Part shown: piece by piece, positions 18,687 through 26,423 of the stretch
How the letters are laid out: each line of letters begins with the position of its first letter
Position numbering within the stretch: the first letter of the stretch is position 1
Origin: Bog-473 sp963764305
GTDB taxonomy: Bacteria; Actinomycetota; Acidimicrobiia; Acidimicrobiales; RAAP-2
Direction: 5' to 3'
Assembly (NCBI GenBank): GCA_963764305.1
Contig: CAVXSD010000005.1
Span: 434,001 to 498,000, forward strand
Length of the DNA: 64,000 bases
Position numbers and translations under genes: made by a program
The notes under the pieces: model-generated
What the model was told of the DNA's origin: nothing
Database searches by the model: none
What the model saw: the letters and a program-made list of their open reading frames with translations, nothing else

Positions 18687-18730
18687 CGATCAAGCCTGCC
18701 ACATCCCTCGCGGCGCATTCCCGAGAGCCC

Positions 18731-18825
18731 CGTTGCAAGGTCCTCCCGTTGCAAGGTCCTCCCGTTGCACGGTCCTCCCGTTGCACGGTCCACCAGGGCA
18801 CGGTCCACCCGTTGCAAGGCCCGGT
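18731..18825. repeat. 16-bp tandem repeat, about 5-6 copies
   Basis: The unit CGTTGCAAGGTCCTCC occurs at 18731 and 18747 exactly, at 18763 and 18779 with one or two changes, then a 15-bp variant and a partial copy from 18810. It occupies the divergent promoter region between glpD and the DUF3293 gene. Each intact unit carries the palindrome TTGCAA. Confidence 0.85.
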
Positions 18826-18941
18826 GGGGGAGCCGGTGCTCCGCCTCGCTGTCGAGGCTCGATCGCGTGCGCGACCAACGCCTGCGACAGCAGGGGGGAG
18901 CGGGAGTGTCCGGTTCGCCGTGCCAATGTTCGCGTCGGACG

Positions 18942-18947
18942 TAGGGT
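18942..18947 (+). promoter_or_regulatory. TAGGGT element before the DUF3293 gene
   Basis: The hexamer ends 7 bases before the GTG at 18955. It has the same geometry as upstream of xseA, rsmD, smc and the enoyl-CoA hydratase gene. Confidence 0.4.
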
Positions 18948-18954
18948 CCCAGTG

Positions 18955-19443
18955 GTGCGGGCATCTGACGATCCCTGGCTCTCCTACGGGCGGACCGTGG
19001 TCGAGATCTCGTTGCCTGAAGGAGGCACGTTCACGGTTCGATCGGTACCCGGAGCTGAGGTGGGCAGCTGGCCCTGGCCAGCGGGAGGACCCGTGCACAT
19101 CCTGACCGCGTGGGACCCCGGTCCTGTACGTCCGGGCCCGGCGATCAACCGGGCGCGCCAGGCGGCACTCGAAGACGATCTCCGGCCGTTGGCGACGACC
19201 ATGGTGGCCGCGGTCGGGGTCGACCCCGTGACGGGGCACCGGGAGGAGGGGGTGGCGGTCCGGGGCGTCTCGGAGTCGGTGGTCCTGGCGCTGGGAGCCC
19301 GTTACGACCAGGACGCCGTCTTCGCCTGGACGCCCGAAGCGTGGAGCATCGTCGGCAGTCACGATGGCCGCCGCCTGACGTCGGGCTGGGCGGTGCAATG
19401 GTCGAAGCCCGGGACGCAATGGTCGATGCCCGGGCCCTTGTAG
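18955..19443 (+). CDS. DUF3293 family protein
   Basis: A 162-residue protein matching the DUF3293 pattern: an early WLSYGRTVVEI strand, PVHILTAWDPGPVRPGPAINRARQ in the middle (consensus TAWNP...N..R), a helix-rich part and a C-terminal AVFAWTPEAWSIV strand. The function is unknown. GTG 18955 is chosen because it starts the recognisable fold and follows a TAGGGT element. The stop codon directly abuts the palindromic operator of the padR gene. Confidence 0.7.
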   Translation: MRASDDPWLSYGRTVVEISLPEGGTFTVRSVPGAEVGSWPWPAGGPVHILTAWDPGPVRPGPAINRARQAALEDDLRPLATTMVAAVGVDPVTGHREEGVAVRGVSESVVLALGARYDQDAVFAWTPEAWSIVGSHDGRRLTSGWAVQWSKPGTQWSMPGPL

Positions 19444-19464
19444 TTACTACGTGTGACGTAGTAA
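19444..19464 (+). promoter_or_regulatory. Perfect palindromic operator upstream of the PadR regulator
   Basis: The 9-bp arms TTACTACGT and ACGTAGTAA are exact inverted copies around GTG. The site ends 10 bases before the ATG at 19475, where a bound PadR protein would block transcription of its own gene. It starts at the base after the preceding stop codon. Confidence 0.75.
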
Positions 19465-19474
19465 TGTGGCGCGC

Positions 19475-19837
19475 ATGGCGCGTCGGACTGTGAAAAAGGG
19501 GACCCTGGGCCGCAGCAACGAGCCGCCGGTGCTGATCCTCACCAGCCTGGCCGCTGGGCCCAGGCACGGGTATGCCCTGACCAAGGACATCGAGGAGTTC
19601 GCCGGCGTCACGCTCGGGCCGGGAACGCTCTACGGGGCCCTTGCCCGGTTGGAAGAGCGCGGTCTCGTCGCGCCCGAGCCCCTCCGCCGCAACGAGCGCC
19701 GGCGCCCCTACCGGATCACCGGCGCCGGCAGGGTCGCGCTGGAAGAGGCGGTACGCGAGATGCGGGCACTCGCCGACGAGGGGGCCGTGCGGCTCGGGAT
19801 CAGGACCGGCGTGCCGGCTCTCGGGACGATCGCATGA
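19475..19837 (+). CDS. PadR family transcriptional regulator
   Basis: A 120-residue winged-helix repressor. LILTSLAAGPRHGYALTKDIEEF and TLGPGTLYGALARLEERGLV are the PadR DNA-binding domain, and RPYRITGAGRVALEEAVREM is the wing plus the C-terminal dimerisation helix. ATG 19475 is preferred over an in-frame GTG at 19466, which would sit directly against the operator. The stop overlaps the ATG of the membrane-protein gene (ATGA). PadR repressors commonly control the membrane or transport gene they are co-transcribed with, so autoregulation through the 19444 palindrome and control of the downstream gene are likely. Confidence 0.88.
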   Translation: MARRTVKKGTLGRSNEPPVLILTSLAAGPRHGYALTKDIEEFAGVTLGPGTLYGALARLEERGLVAPEPLRRNERRRPYRITGAGRVALEEAVREMRALADEGAVRLGIRTGVPALGTIA

Positions 19838-20790
19838 GTGCCGACCCCTTCCAACAAGTCCTTCGGTGGTACCCGCCCCGTTGGCGGTCGCGCTACGGAG
19901 ACGAGATGGCCGCGCTGCTCGAGGACACGTACGCATCTGCATCCGACGTGCCGCTCCGGGAGCGGGTGGCACTGGCCCGGTCCGGCCTGGCCGAACGGGT
20001 CCGAGAAGCGGGCTTCGTCGGCTCGACAGGGGGCGGAGCTACCCGCTTGCGAGCCGGCACGATCCTCGTCTTGTGGGGTTGGTCACTGTTCCTCGTCGCC
20101 GGGGCCACCTTCGCAAGGTTCTCCGACAATTGGTTGGCCGGGACTCCGAGTGCCCATCGCTGGGTCGCCGGCTCAGGCTACGACGCGGTGGCGCTGGCAG
20201 GCGCGGTCGGGAGCGTTGTGGTCGCGGTGGCCGGACTGATCACCCTCCCCGGTTTCGTGCGGTTCCTCCGTGCCGGCCGCTGGCTCGAAGTGCGGGGACG
20301 AACGGTCAGCGCCGTCGTCGCGATCGCCGTGGCATCGGCGCTGTTCGGAGCTGCGGTCGGTTGGTCGCACCACCTCGATGCGTCGCAGCGAAATGGCGGC
20401 CGGCCTGCCTACAGCGTGCTCTTCGTCCTGGTGGGACTCTCGGTTGTGGTTGCGATCGCCTGTGCGACGGCTGGTGCGGTAGCGGTCGCCCGTCGCATCG
20501 AGCTTTCCGCCCGCCGCCTTCGCGTGCTCGGCGTCCTGGCGCTGGGACTGACAGCTCTCATGGCGCTGATTCTCGCCGGGACCCTCACGTGGTGGATCTG
20601 GGAGGCCCTCCACGCCCGCAGTGTCCTCCGGAACGGTCTGGGGAACGGCATCCCGCTCGCGTCGTCTTCGGTGCCGCCGACACTCCTGGTGTCGGCCCTG
20701 TTGATGGTGCTCGGTCTGGTGCTGGCGGTGTGGGGAACTGTGCGGGTCGCCCGACCACTGCGCACGGGTCCCGCGACGAGCGCCTGGTAG
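19834..20790 (+). CDS. Multi-pass membrane protein, PadR-operon partner
   Basis: A 318-residue protein. The N-terminal cytosolic segment carries FQQVLRWYPPRWRSRYGDEM, a motif common to actinobacterial membrane proteins co-transcribed with PadR regulators. About six hydrophobic helices follow (around residues 75-95, 120-142, 160-180, 197-217, 230-250 and 272-293). No catalytic motif was recognised. Translation is coupled to padR by a 4-bp overlap. It could act in envelope stress or drug response, but that rests only on the regulator type. Confidence 0.7.
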   Translation: MSADPFQQVLRWYPPRWRSRYGDEMAALLEDTYASASDVPLRERVALARSGLAERVREAGFVGSTGGGATRLRAGTILVLWGWSLFLVAGATFARFSDNWLAGTPSAHRWVAGSGYDAVALAGAVGSVVVAVAGLITLPGFVRFLRAGRWLEVRGRTVSAVVAIAVASALFGAAVGWSHHLDASQRNGGRPAYSVLFVLVGLSVVVAIACATAGAVAVARRIELSARRLRVLGVLALGLTALMALILAGTLTWWIWEALHARSVLRNGLGNGIPLASSSVPPTLLVSALLMVLGLVLAVWGTVRVARPLRTGPATSAW

Positions 20791-20843
20791 ACCCGGCTCA
20801 CGCCCCCGGGCCGAACGCCTTGGGGATCGGCCAGAATGGGGGC

Positions 20844-21377
20844 GTGACGTTGGCCGCCCGCGTCTTCGCCGCCTCCCACCTGAGCGGCACCTTCGTCCTG
20901 CGCTCGGGTCGCACGGCCGACGATTACTTCGACAAGTACCGCTTCGAGTCCGATCCGGCGCTGTTGGCCGAGATCGTGGCCTCCCTGGTGCCGCTCGTGC
21001 CCGAAGGGACGGAGGGTCTCGCCGGCCTGGAGCTCGGCGGCGTCCCCCTGGCCACCATGCTCTCCTCGCTCACGGGGCTGCCGGCCTATTTCGTGCGCAA
21101 GCAGCCGAAGAAGTACGGCACCGAGCAGGTGTGCGAAGGGGGTGACGTGGCGGGACGCAAGCTTCTCATCATCGAGGACGTCGTCACTACGGGCGGGCAG
21201 ATCGTGCTGTCGGTCCAGGACCTGCGCTCGGAGAGGGCGGTGGTCGAGCACGTGGTGTGCGTGATCGACCGGGAGGGCGGGGGCTCCGACGTGGTCGCGG
21301 CCGAAGGGATCACCCTCCACGCCCTCTTCACCATGCGCGACCTCGAGGCGTCCGCCCGCGGGGCGGCTCCGGCCTGA
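20844..21377 (+). CDS. Orotate phosphoribosyltransferase-like protein
   Basis: A 177-residue type I phosphoribosyltransferase. The PRPP-binding loop LLIIEDVVTTGGQIVLSVQDL is nearly canonical for orotate PRTase, as are the early SGRTADDYFDKYRFESDPALL and the GLAGLELGGVPLATMLS segment. The enzyme would make orotidine 5'-phosphate in pyrimidine synthesis. It is not in a pyr operon here, so a salvage or regulatory paralog is possible and pyrE is not assigned outright. It starts at GTG 20844, six bases after a CAGAAT element. Confidence 0.75.
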   Translation: MTLAARVFAASHLSGTFVLRSGRTADDYFDKYRFESDPALLAEIVASLVPLVPEGTEGLAGLELGGVPLATMLSSLTGLPAYFVRKQPKKYGTEQVCEGGDVAGRKLLIIEDVVTTGGQIVLSVQDLRSERAVVEHVVCVIDREGGGSDVVAAEGITLHALFTMRDLEASARGAAPA

Positions 21378-21407
21378 CGCCCGGGCTCGCTGCCCGCAAC
21401 GGGATTC

Positions 21408-21422
21408 TGACAACGATTGTCA
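21408..21422 (+). promoter_or_regulatory. Fur/PerR-type operator
   Basis: TGACAA and TTGTCA flank CGA, giving a perfect 6-3-6 dyad 33 bases before the regulator's ATG. Size and symmetry suit a Fur-family dimer, so it probably mediates autoregulation and control of the rubrerythrin operon. Confidence 0.65.
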
Positions 21423-21455
21423 AAATGGGCGGAGCTCCCGCTAAGGTGCCGGAGC

Positions 21456-21893
21456 ATGCAGTCGCCCGACGCGTTGACCGATCTCTTCCGCGCCCATGGG
21501 CGCAAGATCACCGCGCAACGCCAGTGCATCTTCCGGGCCCTGGAGGGTGATGTCACCCACCCCTCGGCCGAGCGGGTGCACGAGAGGGTGCGACAGGACA
21601 TGCCCAATGTCTCCCTCAAGACCGTGTACCAGACGCTCAACGACCTGGCCGACCTGGGTGCGATCACCGTGCTCGACGTGGGGACGGGTTCCGTCCGCTT
21701 CGATCCCAACGTCGAGACGACCCACCATCACCTGGTGTGCCGTTCCTGCGGCAAGGTCCGCGACCTGTCCGCGGACTTCCCGGCGCTCCGGGTGTCCGGG
21801 CGGGCCACCCAGGGCTTCGAGGTGGACAGCGCCGAAGTCGTCTTCCGGGGTGTGTGCGACACGTGCCGGGAATCTCAGCAGAACCAGCAGTAG
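21456..21893 (+). CDS. Fur family regulator, probably PerR-like
   Basis: A 145-residue protein with an N-terminal winged helix (KITAQRQCIFRALEG, then NVSLKTVYQTLNDLADLG) and a metal-binding dimer domain. It has a three-His cluster (His90-92), Cys95/Cys98 and Cys134/Cys137 for structural zinc, and an Asp in the RFDPN segment (Asp83) where PerR proteins have their iron-ligand Asp. A peroxide-sensing role fits both the ligand set and the rubrerythrin gene that follows. Zur or Fur specificity cannot be excluded. ATG 21456 follows a GGAG. Confidence 0.85.
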   Translation: MQSPDALTDLFRAHGRKITAQRQCIFRALEGDVTHPSAERVHERVRQDMPNVSLKTVYQTLNDLADLGAITVLDVGTGSVRFDPNVETTHHHLVCRSCGKVRDLSADFPALRVSGRATQGFEVDSAEVVFRGVCDTCRESQQNQQ

Positions 21894-21932
21894 CAACCAC
21901 AACCGACCAAGAGAAAGGACACGTATCCACCC

Positions 21933-22352
21933 ATGCCAGCACTGAAGGGCTCCCAGACCGAGGCGAACCTCAAGGAGGCGTTCGCCGGCGAGAGCCAGGC
22001 CAATCGCCGCTACCTGTACTTCGCCCAGAAGGCCGACGTGGAGGGCTACCCCGACGTGGCGGCGCTTTTCCGCTCCGTGGCGGAGGGAGAGACCGGGCAC
22101 ACGTTCGGGCACTTCGACTTCCTCAAGGAAGTGGGCGACCCGGTGACCGGCGTCCCCGTTGGCGCCACTGAGGACAACCTGAAGTCGGCGATCGAGGGTG
22201 AGACCTACGAGTACACCGAGATGTACCCCGGCTTCGCCAAGACGGCGCGTGACGAGGGCTTCGCGGAGATCGCCGAGTGGCTCGAGACGCTGGCCAAGGC
22301 CGAGAAGTCGCACGCCGGTCGCTTCACGCAAGGGCTCGAGTCGGTCTCCTAG
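21933..22352 (+). CDS. Rubrerythrin, short form without rubredoxin domain
   Basis: A 139-residue ferritin-like diiron protein. The ligands are visible as Glu20 (FAGESQANRR), the ExxH at 53-56 (EGETGH), Glu90/Glu94 in EGETYEYTE and the ExxH at 124-127 (EKSH). The C-terminal CxxC rubredoxin domain of classical rubrerythrin is absent, so electrons must come from another protein. The Fe-S oxidoreductase encoded 13 bp downstream is the obvious candidate. The role is reduction of hydrogen peroxide in the cytosol. A Shine-Dalgarno-like GAGAAAGGA lies upstream. Confidence 0.9.
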   Translation: MPALKGSQTEANLKEAFAGESQANRRYLYFAQKADVEGYPDVAALFRSVAEGETGHTFGHFDFLKEVGDPVTGVPVGATEDNLKSAIEGETYEYTEMYPGFAKTARDEGFAEIAEWLETLAKAEKSHAGRFTQGLESVS

Positions 22353-22365
22353 GAGCGGCGGTTCC

Positions 22366-23685
22366 ATGACCGCCACGTACGACCCCACGGACCCCAAGTA
22401 CTTCGACCCGGCCGCGCTGCGGGAAGAGGTGGACCGCGTCTTCGACCTTTGTCACGGATGCCGGCTGTGCTTCAACCTGTGTCCCTCGTTCCCGACGTTG
22501 TTCGGGTTCATCGACGCCAATGACGGGGACGTCACGGGCCTGACCGATGCCGAGCGCGGCCAGGTCGTCGACGAGTGCTACCAGTGCAAGCTCTGCTACG
22601 TGAAGTGCCCGTACGTCCCGCCGCACGAGTGGGAGCTCGACTTCCCGCGCCTGATGAGCCGGGTCCACGCGGTGCGCCAGAAGGAACTCGTGGGGGTCAA
22701 GGAGCGGCTCACCGACCAGGTTCTGGGCCGGACGGACGCCGTGGGCCGGGTCTCGGTGGTGGCGGCGCCGATGGCCAACTGGGCGACGGGCACCCCGGGT
22801 TCGCTGCCGCGCCGGATCATGGAGAAGGCAACTGGCATCGCGTCGAAGCGGTTGCTGCCCCCGTACGCCAAGCAGCGGTTCACGACCTGGTTCAAGAAGC
22901 GGAGAGGTCCGGCCGCCGCGCCGAGGGGAGAGGGAGCCGTCTCGGTGTTCCCCACGTGTTTCGTCGAGTACATGGAGCCCGGCATCGGCCGTGCCATCGT
23001 GGAGGTCTACGAGCACAACGGCGTGGCCTGCAGCCTCCCCGAGGGGACCAAGTGCTGCGGCGCGCCCTGGCTCCACTCGGGCCGGGTGGACGAGTTCACC
23101 AAGGCTGCCCGCCGCAACGTCGCCGCGCTGGCCGCGGAGGTGCGAGCGGGGCGGGACGTCATCGTGGCGCAGCCGACCTGCGCGTACGTCCTGAAGCGGG
23201 ACTACCCGATCTACGCCAAGGGCCCTGAGGCGGACCTCGTGGCCGCGCACACCTTCGACCCGGCCGAGTACCTCATGCGGCGCCACCGTGACGCCGGCGA
23301 TCCGTTCACCCTGTCTAACGAGTTCCCCGGGCGCGCCGATGGCTCGGTGCCCGACGCCGTGACGTACCACGTCGCCTGTCACCTGCAGGCGCAGAACGCC
23401 GGGTTGCGCAGTCGAGACCTGCTCAAGACGGCCGGTGTGAAGTGCTCCGTCGTCCAGCGCTGCTCGGGCATCGACGGGACGTGGGGCTATCGGACCGAGA
23501 ACTACGAGTTGGCCCGCGCGGTCGCCGCACCGTTGGGCCGTGAGATCGTGGCAGCCGGCAACGAGACGGTGTGCGGCGATTGCCATCTCGCCAACGGGTC
23601 GATCCTCCAGGAGACCGGAACGCGGCCCGTGCATCCGATGCAGTTGATGGCCCGTGCCTACGGTGTTGACGGGGGCCCGGGGTGA
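22366..23685 (+). CDS. Fe-S oxidoreductase with two 4Fe-4S clusters and CCG domains
   Basis: A 439-residue protein of the GlpC/heterodisulfide-reductase group. The N-terminal ferredoxin part has two complete motifs, CHGCRLCFNLCP and CYQCKLCYVKCP. A first CCG domain holds KCCGAPWLHSG. The second is altered: HVACHLQAQNAG and RCSGIDGTWGYR replace the usual CCG, and CGDCH follows. This altered form is typical of the variant found beside rubrerythrin and DUF3501. It lies 13 bp after rubrerythrin and overlaps the DUF3501 gene by 4 bp, which suggests a fixed three-protein unit in electron delivery or thiol redox. No membrane segment is seen. Confidence 0.85.
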   Translation: MTATYDPTDPKYFDPAALREEVDRVFDLCHGCRLCFNLCPSFPTLFGFIDANDGDVTGLTDAERGQVVDECYQCKLCYVKCPYVPPHEWELDFPRLMSRVHAVRQKELVGVKERLTDQVLGRTDAVGRVSVVAAPMANWATGTPGSLPRRIMEKATGIASKRLLPPYAKQRFTTWFKKRRGPAAAPRGEGAVSVFPTCFVEYMEPGIGRAIVEVYEHNGVACSLPEGTKCCGAPWLHSGRVDEFTKAARRNVAALAAEVRAGRDVIVAQPTCAYVLKRDYPIYAKGPEADLVAAHTFDPAEYLMRRHRDAGDPFTLSNEFPGRADGSVPDAVTYHVACHLQAQNAGLRSRDLLKTAGVKCSVVQRCSGIDGTWGYRTENYELARAVAAPLGREIVAAGNETVCGDCHLANGSILQETGTRPVHPMQLMARAYGVDGGPG

Positions 23686-24317
23686 CCGGGACGGCCGGCC
23701 CGGCGGCCTCCGGGCTGACGCCGGCCGACGTGCTCGACCTGCGCGCCTACGAACGGGTGCGGGAGGACTACCGGGCCCGCCTCATCGCCCGCAAGCGAGA
23801 TCGGCGCGTTGCGCTCGGACCGGTCATGACCCTGGTCTTCGAGTGCGTCGACACCGTCCGCTTCCAGGTCCAGGAGATGGCGCGGGCCGAGAAGATCATC
23901 AGCGACGAGGCGATCCAGGTCGAGCTCGACATCTACAACCGGCTACTGCCGGGCAAGGGGGAGCTCTCGGCCACCGTCTTCATCGAGCTGACCTCGGACG
24001 CCGCCTTGCGGGAGTGGCTGCCCCGGTTGGTGGGGATAGAGCGCCGGCTCGGCATCTCGATCGACGGGCAGGTGGTCGCCAGCGTCCCCGAGGCCGAGCA
24101 CGAGGCCGCCCTCACCCGTGACACGGTGACGCCGGCGGTCCACTACGTGCGCTTCGGCTTCACCGAGGCCCAGGTGGCGGACTTCGCGGGCGCCGACGAC
24201 GTTGCCCTATTGGCGACCCACCCGGCCTACGAGGCCAGGACCACCCTGCCGCCGGCGGTCCGCCGGGAGCTGCTGGGGGACCTCCTCGGCACAACGAAGG
24301 TCCTCTCCATCGGCTGA
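23682..24317 (+). CDS. DUF3501 family protein
   Basis: A 211-residue protein matching DUF3501: LTPADVLDLRAYERVREDYRAR at the start, then RDRRVALGP, FECVDTVRFQVQEMARAEKI, LDIYNRLLPGKGELSAT and a VHYVRFGFTEAQ strand near the C-terminus. The function is not known. It starts at GTG 23682 inside the stop of the Fe-S oxidoreductase gene, and the family is regularly found next to that protein and a rubrerythrin. It has no cysteine cluster or membrane helix, so a structural or substrate-binding partner is more likely than an electron carrier. Confidence 0.85.
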   Translation: MTGTAGPAASGLTPADVLDLRAYERVREDYRARLIARKRDRRVALGPVMTLVFECVDTVRFQVQEMARAEKIISDEAIQVELDIYNRLLPGKGELSATVFIELTSDAALREWLPRLVGIERRLGISIDGQVVASVPEAEHEAALTRDTVTPAVHYVRFGFTEAQVADFAGADDVALLATHPAYEARTTLPPAVRRELLGDLLGTTKVLSIG

Positions 24318-24342
24318 CCAGGGACAATTCCGTGCGCAACCC

Positions 24343-24372
24343 TTTACAGACGCACAGGACGTGCGCCATACT
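24343..24372 (+). promoter_or_regulatory. Candidate whiB promoter (TTTACA-18-CATACT)
   Basis: A -35-like TTTACA and a -10-like CATACT with an 18-bp spacer, about 110 bases before the whiB ATG in a less GC-rich intergenic region. The long leader fits the known regulation of whiB genes, but the match is only moderate. Confidence 0.3.
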
Positions 24373-24483
24373 CTTCGTTCGCCGAATTTGGGGTCGCCCT
24401 AGTCGATAATTGGAAAAAAGGGCCCCTCGAACAGGGCGAATCAAGTATCCGCCGTTTTCATCCGTTGTGAGGAAGTGTTTCCC

Positions 24484-24723
24484 ATGATCGCCACCACGTG
24501 GCGCAAGCAAGCCGCCTGCCGGGGCCTCGACGTCGAGGCGTTCTACCCCGTCACCGAGGACGAGGCCGATGCGGCCGAGGCCAAGGCCGTGTGCGCCGTC
24601 TGCCCGGTCCGTCAGGCGTGCCTGGAGCACGCCCTGGCCCACCGCGAGCGCGAGGGCATCTGGGGCGGCACGACCGAGCGGGAGCGCCGGCGGATCGTGC
24701 GGCAGCGCCGCAAGTCGGCCTGA
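24484..24723 (+). CDS. WhiB family iron-sulfur transcription factor
   Basis: A 79-residue WhiB-like protein. The four cluster cysteines are Cys12, Cys37, Cys40 and Cys46 (CAVCPVRQAC). The GIWGG turn (residues 58-62) and the basic tail RRRIVRQRRKSA form the sigma- and DNA-contacting part. ATG 24484 is chosen because the GAGG at 24469 has proper spacing to it; an in-frame GTG at 24475 is too close. WhiB proteins are an actinobacterial hallmark. The stop is 4 bp from the convergent LCP gene. The subfamily (WhiB1, WhiB2 or WhiB7) was not determined. Confidence 0.93.
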   Translation: MIATTWRKQAACRGLDVEAFYPVTEDEADAAEAKAVCAVCPVRQACLEHALAHREREGIWGGTTERERRRIVRQRRKSA

Positions 24724-24727
24724 GCGG

Positions 24728-26380
24728 CTACTTCTTCTCGACGGCCTTCCGGGCCGTCGTGGGCGTGGCCGAGGTCGGCTGGCCGATGGTGCAGGGGGAG
24801 GGGTTCCAGGGCTCGGCCTGCGTGTTCGCGTAGACATCCGACGGGATCGTCGTCGTCGTGGTTGGTCCCGTCGGCGTCGTGGTCGTGGTCGTCGTGGTTC
24901 CGGACGACCCGGTCACGGTCAGCTGGGAGCCGGCGATCAGCAGCGAGACCGCCTGTCCGCTCAGGCTTGCGTCGGGCACCAGGGAGACCGGCCCGCCCAG
25001 CGCGGAGGCCAGGGTGTGCGCGGCCTCCAATCCGGACGGACCGTAGAGGATCTCCGAAGGGCCGCCGGCGGGCAGTTGCTTGGCATTGCCGATCCCGGTC
25101 ACGTCGAAGCCCTGGGCGGTGAGCGCCAACGCCGCGGTGTGCGCGATGCCGCCCACGGTCGACGCGTTCAACACGTCGACGCCCACCAGGCTGTGGGCCT
25201 CGGTGGGGATCGTCGTGGTGGTGGTGCGGGTGCTGGTGGACGTGGTTCCCTTGACGGGCGCGCTCGGCGTCGAACCGATCGCGTTGAACTCGTTGATCAA
25301 GTTCTGGGCGTACGGCTGCGCCTCCTTGAGCGCGTCGGCCCCGCCCGAGGTGAGGTACGCCGTGGTCGGCAGGGTCTCGGTCACGAGGTGGGACGACGGC
25401 AGGCCCCGGAAGACCTCGGCGATGTGCAACAGGTCACCCTGGCTCAAGGTGTCGTCGATGGTCAGGTTGCCGACCGCGGCGCCGATGAAGGAGTTGATGG
25501 TGAGGGGGCTGGTGATGGACCCGTTGATCTTGGCGAGGACCGCCCGGAAGAACGCGTCCTGGCGCTGGATCCGGCTGAAGTCCGACTGTCCGTCGTACTC
25601 CCAGTAGCCATTCGAATTCTTGTAGTACATGTGGCGACTGCGCACGAGCTGGAGCGCCGTGGTCCCGTTCACCACCTGGCAGCCCGTCGTGGCCACGTTG
25701 AGGCCGGTGTACTGGTCCTTGACCGGGGTCGGGAAGTCCATGGTGATACCGCCCAGGGAGTCCACCATGCCCAAGAACCCCGGGAAGTTCACCGCCACAT
25801 AGTGGTTGATCGGGATGCCGAGGTCGTGCTCGATGGTCTGGATGAGGAGGTCGGGCCCTCCGTCGTAGGCCGCGTTGATGCGGTTCATGCCCGAGATCCC
25901 GCTGTCGTTGCCGGGGATGTCGACCCAGAGGTCACGCGGGATGGAGAGCACGGTCACGGTCTTGGCGGCGGGGTCGAAGTGGGCCACCATCGTCACGTCG
26001 CTGCGCTGCCCTCCCGCATTGGCCTCGTCGCCGAACGCCTTGACCTGGGTGGAGTTCGAGACGAACGCGCGTGAGTCCGAACCGACCAGGAGGAGATTGA
26101 ACGGCTTGCCGGGTGGTGCCGTGGCCACCAGGTGCTTGGCGTGGATCTTCTTGATCTGACTGAAGCGGTAGTTGGCGTAGACGTAGAGACCGCCGACCCC
26201 GATGGCGGCGAGGAGGACGATGAAAGAGAGCGCGTAGAGGGTGCGCCGCCGCCAGCGGTGCCGGCGCTTGCGCTCCTTCTTGCGGGACTTCCGTAGCTCG
26301 GTCTGGAGGTCAGCCCGCGACTTGGCGTGATCGTCGGCGGCGTCGGGCAGCCCGATGGTTTCGGGTTCGTCGGGGGTCAA
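24728..26380 (-). CDS. LytR-CpsA-Psr (LCP) family cell-wall ligase with LytR_C domain
   Basis: An LCP transferase that attaches glycopolymers such as arabinogalactan- or teichoic-acid-type chains to peptidoglycan. A basic cytosolic segment precedes one membrane helix (TLYALSFIVLLAAIGVGGLY). The LCP domain follows, with NLLLVGSDSR, RSDVTMVAHFD, the conserved VLSIPRDLWV, MNRINAAYDGG and QLVRSRHMYY. After a Thr-rich linker comes a LytR C-terminal domain (VDVLNASTVGGIAHTAA). The likely start is TTG 26380, because the ATG at 26515 would run 92 bp head-to-head into the acyl-CoA dehydrogenase gene. The start is uncertain. Confidence 0.88.
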   Translation of the reverse strand: MTPDEPETIGLPDAADDHAKSRADLQTELRKSRKKERKRRHRWRRRTLYALSFIVLLAAIGVGGLYVYANYRFSQIKKIHAKHLVATAPPGKPFNLLLVGSDSRAFVSNSTQVKAFGDEANAGGQRSDVTMVAHFDPAAKTVTVLSIPRDLWVDIPGNDSGISGMNRINAAYDGGPDLLIQTIEHDLGIPINHYVAVNFPGFLGMVDSLGGITMDFPTPVKDQYTGLNVATTGCQVVNGTTALQLVRSRHMYYKNSNGYWEYDGQSDFSRIQRQDAFFRAVLAKINGSITSPLTINSFIGAAVGNLTIDDTLSQGDLLHIAEVFRGLPSSHLVTETLPTTAYLTSGGADALKEAQPYAQNLINEFNAIGSTPSAPVKGTTSTSTRTTTTTIPTEAHSLVGVDVLNASTVGGIAHTAALALTAQGFDVTGIGNAKQLPAGGPSEILYGPSGLEAAHTLASALGGPVSLVPDASLSGQAVSLLIAGSQLTVTGSSGTTTTTTTTPTGPTTTTTIPSDVYANTQAEPWNPSPCTIGQPTSATPTTARKAVEKK

Positions 26381-26423
26381 GAACCAGAAAATACCTGGCC
26401 GGGAGGTCCGATAGCCTTCGCCG

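Noticed and set aside
18731..18825. CRISPR-like short repeats
   Set aside because: Units of 16 bp follow each other directly, with no spacers.
18826..18941. Small stable RNA (4.5S/SRP RNA) in the glpD-DUF3293 gap
   Set aside because: The conserved GGAAGG-AGCA core of SRP RNA is absent.
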